Source: an uncultured Lachnospiraceae bacterium (lineage in GTDB: Bacteria > Bacillota_A > Clostridia > Lachnospirales > Lachnospiraceae). Taken from it: a DNA stretch of 51,466 bases. The position numbers were made by a program, and so were the translations under genes. The DNA is taken from the NCBI GenBank assembly GCA_910585355.1, contig CAJUDN010000014.1, positions 1 to 51,466 of the forward strand. The letters run 5' to 3'. Positions 8,071 through 15,392 of the stretch are shown here, piece by piece (the first letter of the stretch is position 1; each line of letters begins with the position of its first letter). The notes under the pieces are model-generated. The model did no database searches. It saw only the letters and a program-made list of their open reading frames with translations, and had not been told where the DNA came from.

Positions 8071-8101
8071 CGTGGGAGGGAGCACTCCCGACAATACCAC
8101 A
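8071..8101 (+). promoter_or_regulatory. Second L1 binding site, before rplA
   Basis: GTGG (8072-8075) pairs with CCAC (8097-8100), and GGGA (8078-8081) with TCCC (8086-8089), leaving GA and GACAATA unpaired as in the L1 stalk of 23S rRNA. It shares the GTGGGAGGG and CCGACA(A/T)TACCAC blocks with the site before rplK. The rplA ribosome binding site AGGAGG starts at 8101, directly at the foot of the stem. Confidence 0.78.
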
Positions 8102-8116
8102 GGAGGTTTATTTAGA

Positions 8117-8812
8117 ATGAAAAGAGGAAAAAGATACGTAGAGGCGGCAAAAGCTATCGACCGCACTACTCTTTATGATACAGCAGACGCTATTGCATTG
8201 GTAAAAAAGGCTGCTGTTGCAAAATTTGATGAAACTATCGAGGCTCACTTGAGAACAGGCTGCGACGGCCGTCATGCCGACCAGCAGATCCGTGGTGCAG
8301 TAGTTCTGCCGCATGGAACAGGTAAAACCGTTCGAATCCTCGTATTCGCTAAGGGACCGAAGGCGGATGAAGCTCAGGCCGCAGGCGCTGATTACGTTGG
8401 AGCAGAGGAATTGATCCCGAAGATTCAGAACGAAGGCTGGCTGGATTTTGATGTGGTTGTTGCCACCCCGGATATGATGGGCGTTGTTGGACGCCTGGGC
8501 CGCGTACTTGGACCGAAGGGCTTAATGCCAAACCCGAAGGCCGGTACCGTAACCATGGATGTTACCAAGGCTATCAATGAGATCAAAGCCGGTAAAATTG
8601 AGTACAGGCTCGATAAGACAAATATTATCCACGTGCCAGTAGGTAAGGCTTCTTTCACAGAAGAACAGTTAGCGGACAACTTCCAGACGCTTATGGATGC
8701 AATCATCAAGGCCAAACCCAGCACAGTTAAGGGCGCTTACTTAAAGAGCGTAACTCTTGCTTCCACAATGGGACCCGGCGTAAAGTTAAATGTAGCCAAG
8801 TTGGTGAACTAA
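8117..8812 (+). CDS. rplA: 50S ribosomal protein L1
   Basis: A 231-residue protein that forms the mobile L1 stalk and represses its own operon by binding the leader. Family marks are MKRGKRY at the start, TGCDGRHADQQIRG, and GRLGRVLGPKGLMPNPKAGTV in the middle. The ATG at 8117 with AGGAGG at 8101-8106 is chosen; a reading from 8051 would run through the L1 site and the mobile-element end. Flanked on both sides by MITE-like elements. Confidence 0.97.
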   Translation: MKRGKRYVEAAKAIDRTTLYDTADAIALVKKAAVAKFDETIEAHLRTGCDGRHADQQIRGAVVLPHGTGKTVRILVFAKGPKADEAQAAGADYVGAEELIPKIQNEGWLDFDVVVATPDMMGVVGRLGRVLGPKGLMPNPKAGTVTMDVTKAINEIKAGKIEYRLDKTNIIHVPVGKASFTEEQLADNFQTLMDAIIKAKPSTVKGAYLKSVTLASTMGPGVKLNVAKLVN

Positions 8813-8816
8813 TTTT

Positions 8817-8960
8817 GTTACTGTTCACTCTCCGGTCAATCACTCCGCTGATTGACCGGGAGCCAGTATCCTAATGAGGCCAAAGCATATTCCCCGTTGC
8901 CGCAGGCAATCTTAAAGGGGCATATGCAGTTACGTTCACAGGATATCTGCGGACAGTAAC
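8817..8960. mobile_element. MITE-like element, copy 4, between rplA and rplJ
   Basis: A 144-bp segment with perfect 8-bp inverted ends GTTACTGT (8817-8824) and ACAGTAAC (8953-8960). Flanks CTAATTTT (8809-8816, including the rplA stop codon) and CTGATTTT (8961-8968) agree at 7 of 8 positions. Two strong hairpins sit inside: 8828-8842 with 8849-8862 (GGTCAATCA/TGATTGACC core), and 8885-8895 with 8917-8927 (GCATAT..CCCC/GGGG..ATATGC). None is followed by a U-run, so it should not act as a simple terminator. Confidence 0.7.
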
Positions 8961-9001
8961 CTGATTTTAGTGATGATTCGGCTCGGTTATTAAAAAAATG
9001 A

Positions 9002-9030
9002 TTGACAATCCGAATATATTATGATAAAGT
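9002..9030 (+). promoter_or_regulatory. Promoter for rplJ-rplL
   Basis: TTGACA at 9002-9007 (perfect) and TAAAGT at 9025-9030, 17-bp spacer. The start near 9037 lies just ahead of the L10 leader, so rplJL can be transcribed apart from rplKA. Confidence 0.7.
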
Positions 9031-9043
9031 ATCCGAGTATTGA

Positions 9044-9165
9044 ATGCCGAAGACAGCAGGTGCCGTATGGCGTAAGATAAAACACCTGCCGAGGAACATA
9101 CAAAACTCACAAGACGAATTTTGTAAACCTCTTTGTCCCTATGGCGGAGAGGTTTTTCCTTGTTT
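9044..9165 (+). promoter_or_regulatory. L10 leader (r-protein autoregulatory RNA)
   Basis: The blocks AGACAGCAGGTG ... CACCTGCCGAGGAA followed by a terminator-like stem match the Firmicutes L10 leader class, in which the L10(L12)4 complex binds a kink-turn/loop mimic of 23S rRNA and favours premature termination. CAGGTG (9057-9062) pairs with CACCTG (9083-9088). The leader ends about 45 nt before rplJ. An in-frame ATG at 9044 inside the leader is not a real start. Confidence 0.85.
9125..9157 (+). terminator. Attenuator terminator of the L10 leader
   Basis: AAACCTCT (9125-9132) pairs with AGAGGTTT (9148-9155), followed by T residues to 9157 and a pyrimidine-rich tract. The loop contains GTCCCTATGGCGG, as in other L10 leaders. 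It is expected to be read through unless L10 is in excess. Confidence 0.8.
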
Positions 9166-9208
9166 TAACGGCACTTACGCGCAAAATAAAACAGGAGGTA
9201 AACCATTC

Positions 9209-9712
9209 ATGGCAAAAGTTGAATTAAAGCAGCCAGTAGTTGCTGAGATTGCTGAACTTTTGGACGGAGCTCAGGCCGCAGTAGTCGTCGACTACCGTGG
9301 ATTAACTGTTGAGCAGGATACTGCACTTCGTAAACAGTTAAGAGAAGCCGATGTTACTTACAAGGTATATAAAAATACCATGATTCGCTTTGCGGCAAAA
9401 GGAACGCCGTTTGAGGCGCTTGAGCCGCATCTTGAAGGGCCCACTGCCCTGGCAGTATCCAAGACAGATGCGACAGCCCCGGCAAGAATTTTAGCAAACT
9501 TCGCTAAGACGGCTGATAAGCTGGAATTAAAAGGCGGCGTAGTAGAAGGAACCTATTACGACCAGAAGGGAATTAATGTTGTTGCTACCATCCCGTCCAG
9601 AGAAGAACTTCTTGGAAAATTGCTTGGAAGCATCCAGTCCCCGATTACAAATCTTGTACGTGTGCTCAATCAGATTGCGGAGCAGCAAGGAGGCGGTTCT
9701 GCAGAGGCTTAA
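9209..9712 (+). CDS. rplJ: 50S ribosomal protein L10
   Basis: A 167-residue protein that anchors L7/L12 dimers at the base of the ribosomal stalk. The N-terminal rRNA-binding domain includes AAVVVDYRGLTVEQDTALRK and YKVYKNTM; the C-terminal helix that carries L12 begins near PITNLVRVLNQIAEQ. Start chosen at 9209 with AGGAGG at 9192-9197; a longer reading from 9044 would translate the leader RNA. Confidence 0.96.
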   Translation: MAKVELKQPVVAEIAELLDGAQAAVVVDYRGLTVEQDTALRKQLREADVTYKVYKNTMIRFAAKGTPFEALEPHLEGPTALAVSKTDATAPARILANFAKTADKLELKGGVVEGTYYDQKGINVVATIPSREELLGKLLGSIQSPITNLVRVLNQIAEQQGGGSAEA

Positions 9713-9788
9713 GGTGGTCGTCTAACAGAACAGCTGTATTATTTGTACAAACAAATGTGAATATAAAATTTAATGGAGGTAAACAGTA

Positions 9789-10160
9789 ATGGCAAAGTTA
9801 ACAACAGCTGAATTTATTGAAGCTATCAAGGAATTATCCGTATTAGAATTAAACGAGTTAGTAAAAGCATGTGAAGAAGAGTTTGGTGTTTCCGCGGCAG
9901 CAGGCGTTGTTGTAGCGGCAGCAGGCGCAGCTCCGGCTGAGGAAGAGAAGACAGAGTTCGATGTTGAGCTTACAGAAGTAGGCCCGAATAAGGTTAAAGT
10001 CATTAAGGTTGTCCGTGAAGTTACAGGTCTTGGATTGAAGGAAGCTAAGGACGTTGTAGACGGCGCTCCGAAGGTTGTTAAGGCTGGCGCTTCCAAGGAA
10101 GAGGCTAACGAAATCAAGACAAAACTTGAGGCTGAAGGCGCTAAGGTTTCCCTTAAATAA
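9789..10160 (+). CDS. rplL: 50S ribosomal protein L7/L12
   Basis: A 123-residue stalk protein that recruits translation GTPases. Visible parts are the dimerising N-terminal domain (LSVLELNELVKACEEEFGVSA), an Ala-rich flexible hinge (around residues 38-56) and the factor-binding C-terminal domain with KVKVIKVVREVTGLGLKEAK. TGGAGG lies 9 nt before the ATG. It is the last gene of the unit, being followed by a strong terminator. Confidence 0.97.
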   Translation: MAKLTTAEFIEAIKELSVLELNELVKACEEEFGVSAAAGVVVAAAGAAPAEEEKTEFDVELTEVGPNKVKVIKVVREVTGLGLKEAKDVVDGAPKVVKAGASKEEANEIKTKLEAEGAKVSLK

Positions 10161-10186
10161 TTCAGAATTACAATACAAAAAGAGAT

Positions 10187-10217
10187 CCGCAGGAAGGGGA
10201 ACCTACCTGCGGTTTTT
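10187..10217 (+). terminator. Terminator after rplL
   Basis: CCGCAGG (10187-10193) pairs with CCTGCGG (10206-10212), followed by TTTTT. A separate 9-bp inverted repeat (10223-10231/10273-10281, CACAGGAAG) follows in the gap; nothing else is recognisable up to the DUF445 gene. Confidence 0.88.
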
Positions 10218-10409
10218 CATTACACAGGAAGTCTCCATGCCCCGCATGAAGTACCATCATGAATGGAAGCGGCTTCCTGTGAGCTCTCCGCGGATGCACA
10301 TAGAGTGCAAAAAAACGCATTTTGCCACATCGTGCGGTCAGTGCAGCAAATCCAGGGGCATGGAGCGGCCGTTTTTCGTGCATGGTGACATCACTTTGGA
10401 GGAAAAAAT

Positions 10410-11306
10410 ATGAATTATCATTTGCTGGCAGGACCGGTGATTGGAGCGGCGATTGGATATTTTACTAATTATATCGCAGTAAAAATGATGTTTCGTCCTC
10501 TGCATCCTGTAAAAATCGGTTCCCGGACGCTCCCCTTTACTCCCGGAATTATTCCGCGCGGGAAAAGCCGTCTGGCAAAAGCCATTGGAGAGGCAGTGGG
10601 AGAAAATCTTCTGACAGAGGAGTCTTTTGCAGAAACTCTTCTTTCTCCTGCCATTGAAAAACATTTAAAAGAAAAAATACGCTTATTCCTTTATGAAAAT
10701 AGAAAAAATGAGAAAACTTTAAAAGAATGGATTTTGGAATACCTGGACAAGTCTGCATATGAGGCAGCCTTTGATTATGTAACAAATATTGCAGCAGACC
10801 AGCTTGTGAAAAAGATGCTGGAAATGGAGCTGGGTGATATCATTGCAAATGAAGCGGCCAGGGCGGTTCGGGAGCGGATACGCGGCGGTATCATGTCCTT
10901 TATGGTGACAGACGGACTTGTGGATTCTCTTCGCGTATCCATCAGCCAGGGAGTACAGGTATACCTGGAGGAGCACGCGGAGGAGCTTCTGACCCCCAAA
11001 GTGGAGGAGGAGTGCAGGGCAGCCATGGACACTGCAGTGGGTACGCTGGTTGGACGCATTGACGACTGCGGCCTGCCGTTGGATGAGATTTTGTGGAACG
11101 CTTATGAAACCCTGGTGCGGAAAAAACTGGAAGCTGCCCTGCGGCGTCTGGATATCAGCAAAATGGTGGAGAAAAAGATTAACGAAATGGATGTGGAGGA
11201 AGTGGAAACTTTGGTGCTTTCAGTGATGCAGAAGGAGCTGAACGCCATCGTGAGCCTGGGGGCTGTCATTGGTTTTTTCCTGGGCCTTTTGAATCTTTTC
11301 CTGTGA
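10410..11306 (+). CDS. DUF445 family membrane protein
   Basis: A 298-residue protein of the DUF445 family (like Bacillus YheB), of unknown biochemical function. The N-terminal helix GPVIGAAIGYFTNYIAVKMMFRP and PFTPGIIPRGKSRLA are the family signature; a long, charged helical middle follows, and a final membrane helix (around residues 277-297, SLGAVIGFFLGLLNLFL) closes the protein. GGAGG at 10399-10403 sets the start. It stands directly after the ribosomal operon terminator, where rpoB is found in many Firmicutes. Confidence 0.85.
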   Translation: MNYHLLAGPVIGAAIGYFTNYIAVKMMFRPLHPVKIGSRTLPFTPGIIPRGKSRLAKAIGEAVGENLLTEESFAETLLSPAIEKHLKEKIRLFLYENRKNEKTLKEWILEYLDKSAYEAAFDYVTNIAADQLVKKMLEMELGDIIANEAARAVRERIRGGIMSFMVTDGLVDSLRVSISQGVQVYLEEHAEELLTPKVEEECRAAMDTAVGTLVGRIDDCGLPLDEILWNAYETLVRKKLEAALRRLDISKMVEKKINEMDVEEVETLVLSVMQKELNAIVSLGAVIGFFLGLLNLFL

Positions 11307-11413
11307 TAGAGGTCGGGAATCGGAGGAAAACCAATAAGAAAGAAGAAAAGCATGTGGAAAGAAAGAGGCAGATGTGTTAAAATGAATAGCAACAGGAAAG
11401 GGAGTGGAACCGA

Positions 11414-12040
11414 ATGCTGGATGAATTGATGAGACGTTATCCGGCGCTTGAGTCTGTGAAGGACAGCATTCAGGCGGCATATAAGATACTGGAGACATGC
11501 TATGAGGATGGAGGAAAGCTCCTGATTGCAGGGAACGGGGGAAGCGCCGCCGACTCAGAGCATATTGTGGGGGAGTTGATGAAGGGGTTCGTGAAACGCC
11601 GCCCTCTGACAGAGGAAATGAAAAGGGCGCTAATGGCGGCGGATCCCAAACGTGGCGCATGGCTGGCAGAACGGCTTCAGGGGGGGCTTCCGGCGATTGC
11701 ACTGTCCGGTCATGCCGCTTTGTCCTCTGCCTTTGCCAACGATGTGGACGGGACTCTTTCCTATGCCCAGCAGGTAAACGGGTATGGGGAGCCGAAGGAT
11801 GTGTTTCTTGGAATCAGCACTTCGGGAAACGCGGAAAATGTGATGTATGCGGCGGTGACTGCGAAAGCCAGGGGGATGAAGGTCCTTGGACTTACAGGAA
11901 AGGATGGAGGAAAATTGGCGAAAATCGCAGATGCGGCCATTATCGTGCCGGAGAGGGAGACCTACAAAATTCAGGAGCTCCATCTTCCGATTTATCATGC
12001 TCTGTGCCTGATGCTGGAGGACAGGTTTTACGAAAAGTAA
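11414..12040 (+). CDS. gmhA: SIS-domain sedoheptulose-7-phosphate isomerase (GmhA-like)
   Basis: A 208-residue single-SIS-domain protein. GNGGSAADSEHIVGELMKGF and GISTSGNAENV are the signature phosphosugar-binding loops of GmhA, which converts sedoheptulose 7-phosphate to D-glycero-manno-heptose 7-phosphate. The C-terminal ETYKIQELHLPIYHALC carries the metal-ligand His/Gln pattern. No other heptose genes (kinase, phosphatase, nucleotidyltransferase) are nearby, so the pathway role is inferred. It lies just ahead of the surface-glycan operon. GGGAG near 11400 is the ribosome binding site. Confidence 0.85.
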   Translation: MLDELMRRYPALESVKDSIQAAYKILETCYEDGGKLLIAGNGGSAADSEHIVGELMKGFVKRRPLTEEMKRALMAADPKRGAWLAERLQGGLPAIALSGHAALSSAFANDVDGTLSYAQQVNGYGEPKDVFLGISTSGNAENVMYAAVTAKARGMKVLGLTGKDGGKLAKIADAAIIVPERETYKIQELHLPIYHALCLMLEDRFYEK

Positions 12041-12048
12041 GAAAGGCG

Positions 12049-12095
12049 CATCCAGTGTACTGACACTGTCTGGATGGAGCACTAGTGCTCCATCC
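12049..12095 (+). other. Nested inverted repeats with a 24-bp perfect palindrome
   Basis: CATCCAG (12049-12055) can pair with CTGGATG (12070-12076). The second arm overlaps a perfect 24-bp palindrome at 12072-12095 (arms GGATGGAGCACT and its complement, centre ACTAGT). The two hairpins cannot form together. No U-run follows, so a terminator is unlikely. The rest of the 12041-12244 gap has a possible -10 (TATACT, 12157-12162) without a clear -35. Confidence 0.5.
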
Positions 12096-12244
12096 GGCCA
12101 GTAATCGCACTGCCAGGAAAGCAGACCGGCGACACGTATAGTTATTTAAGGTGGGTTATACTGGGACATTAAGAAGCCAACCGACAGGAGAAAACAAAGA
12201 AGTCAGGAAAACATCCGGAGAAACCGTTATGAGGGGAAATACCA

Positions 12245-14149
12245 ATGGAGTTACGAGACAGAGTTGCAGAAGAATTTGACAAAAGAAAAGAAGGCCTTTT
12301 GATTTTTGCCTTTCTGCTGGGCTTTGGCTTTTTTATCAACCAGGGAGTGGAGATTAAGGGACTTTATATGGACGATCTGTACCTGTGGTCCTGTTATGGG
12401 GAGCAGTCTTTCCGGGAATTCGTGTTTCCCATGGGGAGCAGCAGATTTCGTTTTATTTTTTACCTGGCTTCGTGGCTGGAGCTTTTTTTTCTGGAAAATC
12501 ATGTAACGTGGATTGTGCCTTTTAATATCGTCCTCAACAGCCTTATTTCCTTTTCTGTCTATTGCATTGCAGTTCGGATGAGCAAAAGAAAGCTGGTGAG
12601 CCTTGCGGCGGCAGTGGCCTATCTGCTTTCACGGATGAGCTATTACCAGATCGGACAGCTGTATGGGCTCATGGAGAGCCTGGGGCTTTGGGCCGCTTTG
12701 GGCATTCTTTATTTTCTGTACCGGTATGTGAATGGAAAGAACACCAGAGCCTTTTTGATGGCCAATCTTCTGTATTTTCTGGCCAGTTTTATTCATGAGC
12801 GGTACATGGCGCTGTTCCCGGCGCTTGTTTTGGGCCTGTTATTTGGTGAAAGAGAAAGATTTCCTGTGGAGACGGATGAAGAGCTTAAGGAAGAGCGGGA
12901 ACGGACGGAATTCAAAGGAGGAAGGCGTGTTGGAAAGAGCCGCAGGAGAGACCGGACAGATCATGCGGTTTCCAAGTGGACGCTGTTTTTCCTGAGCGCA
13001 GGTCTTTTTGGCCTGATTCAGGCGATCCGCTTGTTTACCATTGGAACTTTATCTCCGGCCGGAACAGGGGGAACCGATGTGGCGGACACCTTTAAGCTGA
13101 CGGATGCTGTCGGCCAGGCATGGGAGCAGGTGGCTTTCGTGTTCGGGAGAAACAGCGGTCCGGACTATCTTTGTATTCAAACTTATGGAGAGTCTCCATG
13201 GAATATCCGCATGCTGATTCTGGGGACCAATGTGGTTCTGGCGGCGGCTGTGCTGGTCTTTCTGGTCCGAATGTTTTGCGACAGGGGAATGGTTTTGGCC
13301 CGCCTTAAGACGGCGGTGCTGTTTGTGGCATTTATTGCCCTGTGTATCGGTTCCTCCAGCGTGACGATCCGCATTGAGATGAGATGGGTCTATGTGGCAT
13401 ATGGAGCCGCCCTTCTGCTGCTTTCTTATATGTCTTCCATCATGGGGAAGGCTGGAATTCTGGTATTTCTTTATGTGGGACTTTTATTCCCGGTTGAGAC
13501 CTATTACAGAAGTTGTTGGGACAATCTGTATTTATGGCCCAGTCAGATGCGGTATAACTCTCTGGCGGAAGAGACTTATGAGAAGTATAGAGAGGAAATT
13601 TTTGATAAGCAGGTTTATATTATTGGGAATACTTACGATATGAGTGAGTTTACTGCAGAGACATTTTTAAAGGTCTATGATAAGAAGAAGGGAAGAAACA
13701 CGAAAATCCAGTTCATTGACAGTGATTTCGACATGAAGGAAATTGATGATGGAATGGTCATCCTGAGCGAAGACCCGGACCACAACGCGTTTCAGGATGT
13801 GACAGGGTTTTTGAGAAAGCAGAGAATCAACCGGGCATATGGAAGTTATGATGATAACTGGATTGATGAACATGCGAAAATCGTCTTTATGAACGGGGAC
13901 AGAGATACAGTAATTCTGGGCTGCTATTATCCCGGGACGATTACAGGGGACCAGGTGTGTCAGATTCGGGTCAATGGAAAGCGGATGCCTGATCTGGTGT
14001 TTACAGATAATTATATGGTTTATGAGATTCCGTCAGCGCCGTATCAGATGGTATCCCTGGAATTCTCCTGTAATTTTTATGTGGCGAACGCCCAGGAGAA
14101 GAGAGGCGAGGAAAACCTCGCGATGGTTGTGACAATTAAAGAAGAATAA
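12245..14149 (+). CDS. Polytopic membrane protein, probable GT-C-type glycosyltransferase
   Basis: A 634-residue protein with about ten hydrophobic helices in the first ~420 residues and a soluble C-terminal domain (around residues 430-634). After the first helix comes an acidic pair, GLYMDDLYLW, at the position where GT-C enzymes carry their catalytic Asp on the first extracytoplasmic loop; a cytoplasmic basic insert lies near residues 200-240. These features and the neighbouring glycan genes suggest a lipid-linked-sugar glycosyltransferase, but no family was identified with certainty. First gene of the glycan operon, 15 nt before the next. Confidence 0.55.
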   Translation: MELRDRVAEEFDKRKEGLLIFAFLLGFGFFINQGVEIKGLYMDDLYLWSCYGEQSFREFVFPMGSSRFRFIFYLASWLELFFLENHVTWIVPFNIVLNSLISFSVYCIAVRMSKRKLVSLAAAVAYLLSRMSYYQIGQLYGLMESLGLWAALGILYFLYRYVNGKNTRAFLMANLLYFLASFIHERYMALFPALVLGLLFGERERFPVETDEELKEERERTEFKGGRRVGKSRRRDRTDHAVSKWTLFFLSAGLFGLIQAIRLFTIGTLSPAGTGGTDVADTFKLTDAVGQAWEQVAFVFGRNSGPDYLCIQTYGESPWNIRMLILGTNVVLAAAVLVFLVRMFCDRGMVLARLKTAVLFVAFIALCIGSSSVTIRIEMRWVYVAYGAALLLLSYMSSIMGKAGILVFLYVGLLFPVETYYRSCWDNLYLWPSQMRYNSLAEETYEKYREEIFDKQVYIIGNTYDMSEFTAETFLKVYDKKKGRNTKIQFIDSDFDMKEIDDGMVILSEDPDHNAFQDVTGFLRKQRINRAYGSYDDNWIDEHAKIVFMNGDRDTVILGCYYPGTITGDQVCQIRVNGKRMPDLVFTDNYMVYEIPSAPYQMVSLEFSCNFYVANAQEKRGEENLAMVVTIKEE

Positions 14150-14164
14150 GTGAGGAGAAAGTAA

Positions 14165-15334
14165 ATGGATGGACAATTGAATATAGTCCTCTGGTTTGCG
14201 GCAGGAGCCATTTGTATGGCGCTTCTGGCGGCAGCTTTGCATTATATCAGGCGGACAGCCTATTTAAGTCCCGTCAAACGGGAGCTTAAAAAAGAAAAGC
14301 AATGGCTGCGCCGCGGAGAATATAATGCGGCGATGGTGAAAGGGCGCCAGAATCTGGAGCTGCTTTTTAAACTGGTTGCGGAAAATAACGGAATTCACCT
14401 GGACAATACGGCACAGGCGGTGGCAAATGCAAAAAACGGTCAGGAGAGAGGAAATGGACGCCAGAGAAAACAGAGAAGAAACAAGGTTCTGACCCATCAG
14501 CAGTTTACCTGGTGGCTGGATGAGAACGGGTATCTGGACAGGGTGGCAAAATGGGAGATCAATGAGGTGAGACTCATTGGAAACAAGGCCGTGCATGAGA
14601 ATTTTACGTCTAAGGAGGATGCGTGGAACCAGTATAATTACCTGGAAGATATTTTGAAAATTGTTTCAGAAAAGTCCCCGGTTCATCTGCGAAGACAGAA
14701 CCAGAAGAGGGATAATATTAAGGAGAATGAGAGGGACAGCGGGAGGCCGAAGGAGAATCAGAAGGAAAGGAAGGGGCAGAATTCCGGAAAACAAGGCGAT
14801 AAAAAGGACATGGCTGAGGGAAACAAAAAAGGAGCGCAGAAGGAAAAACCTCCGCAGAGTGTAAAGCGCGGCGCGGCAGCTCAGAGTACAAAAAAGAAAG
14901 AGACATCTCAGACCGGAGAAAGCAGGAAAAACGGGAAAAAGGAAACAAAGCAGGATGCTTCCAAAGAAAGGGACGAAAAGAAGAATGGAGCCGGAGACAG
15001 CGGGGAGCCCGGTAAAAGGCAGAGAAATAAAAAGAACCCCAAAAGCACTGCAGGCGCAGAGAATCAGACCAGGGAAAGAAAACAAAACGGTTCAGGAAAA
15101 CAGCCCCACACAGAAAAGAATACCGCCAAACAGCCAGGAACCAGAAAAGAAGACGGCAATATCCGAAAAGCGCCCCGCCGGCCGACAGAGACGCCGAAAC
15201 CACCCGTACGGGAAAACTCAGAGACCGTTGAGGAAAAACATCCCCGTAAACGCCGCCCGAGGCGCAGACGGCAATCCGGCCAGATAAAGCCGGTGCAAGG
15301 GGCAGCAGCAGTGACAGAGGCTGCAAAAGGGTAG
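14165..15334 (+). CDS. DUF4145-like membrane protein with long disordered basic tail
   Basis: A 389-residue protein. Residues ~7-29 form one membrane helix. The following ~140 residues contain RQNLELLFKLVAENNGIHL and NEVRLIGNKAVHENFTSKEDAW, which resemble the DUF4145/HEPN-like pattern (R-x-x-GN-x-x-H). From about residue 175 to the end the chain is low-complexity: Lys, Gln, Asn, Glu and Arg rich, ending in a cluster of arginines (RRPRRRRQ). The tail is expected to be disordered on the cytoplasmic side and might bind nucleic acid or an acidic partner. Function unknown; its place between two glycan membrane proteins is odd. Confidence 0.7.
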   Translation: MDGQLNIVLWFAAGAICMALLAAALHYIRRTAYLSPVKRELKKEKQWLRRGEYNAAMVKGRQNLELLFKLVAENNGIHLDNTAQAVANAKNGQERGNGRQRKQRRNKVLTHQQFTWWLDENGYLDRVAKWEINEVRLIGNKAVHENFTSKEDAWNQYNYLEDILKIVSEKSPVHLRRQNQKRDNIKENERDSGRPKENQKERKGQNSGKQGDKKDMAEGNKKGAQKEKPPQSVKRGAAAQSTKKKETSQTGESRKNGKKETKQDASKERDEKKNGAGDSGEPGKRQRNKKNPKSTAGAENQTRERKQNGSGKQPHTEKNTAKQPGTRKEDGNIRKAPRRPTETPKPPVRENSETVEEKHPRKRRPRRRRQSGQIKPVQGAAAVTEAAKG

Positions 15335-15392
15335 AAAAAGCAGGCGGGATCTGTTATACTGACTGAAAATACTGTTGTCCTGGAGGGAACTG

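Noticed and set aside
9044..9208. N-terminal extension of L10 from an ATG at 9044
   Set aside because: The stretch is the L10 leader RNA with attenuator; the true start has its own AGGAGG.
14718..15326. A 202-codon minus-strand frame opposite the basic tail of the DUF4145-like gene
   Set aside because: The Lys/Gln/Arg-rich codons give long open frames on the other strand. No start site or domain supports it.
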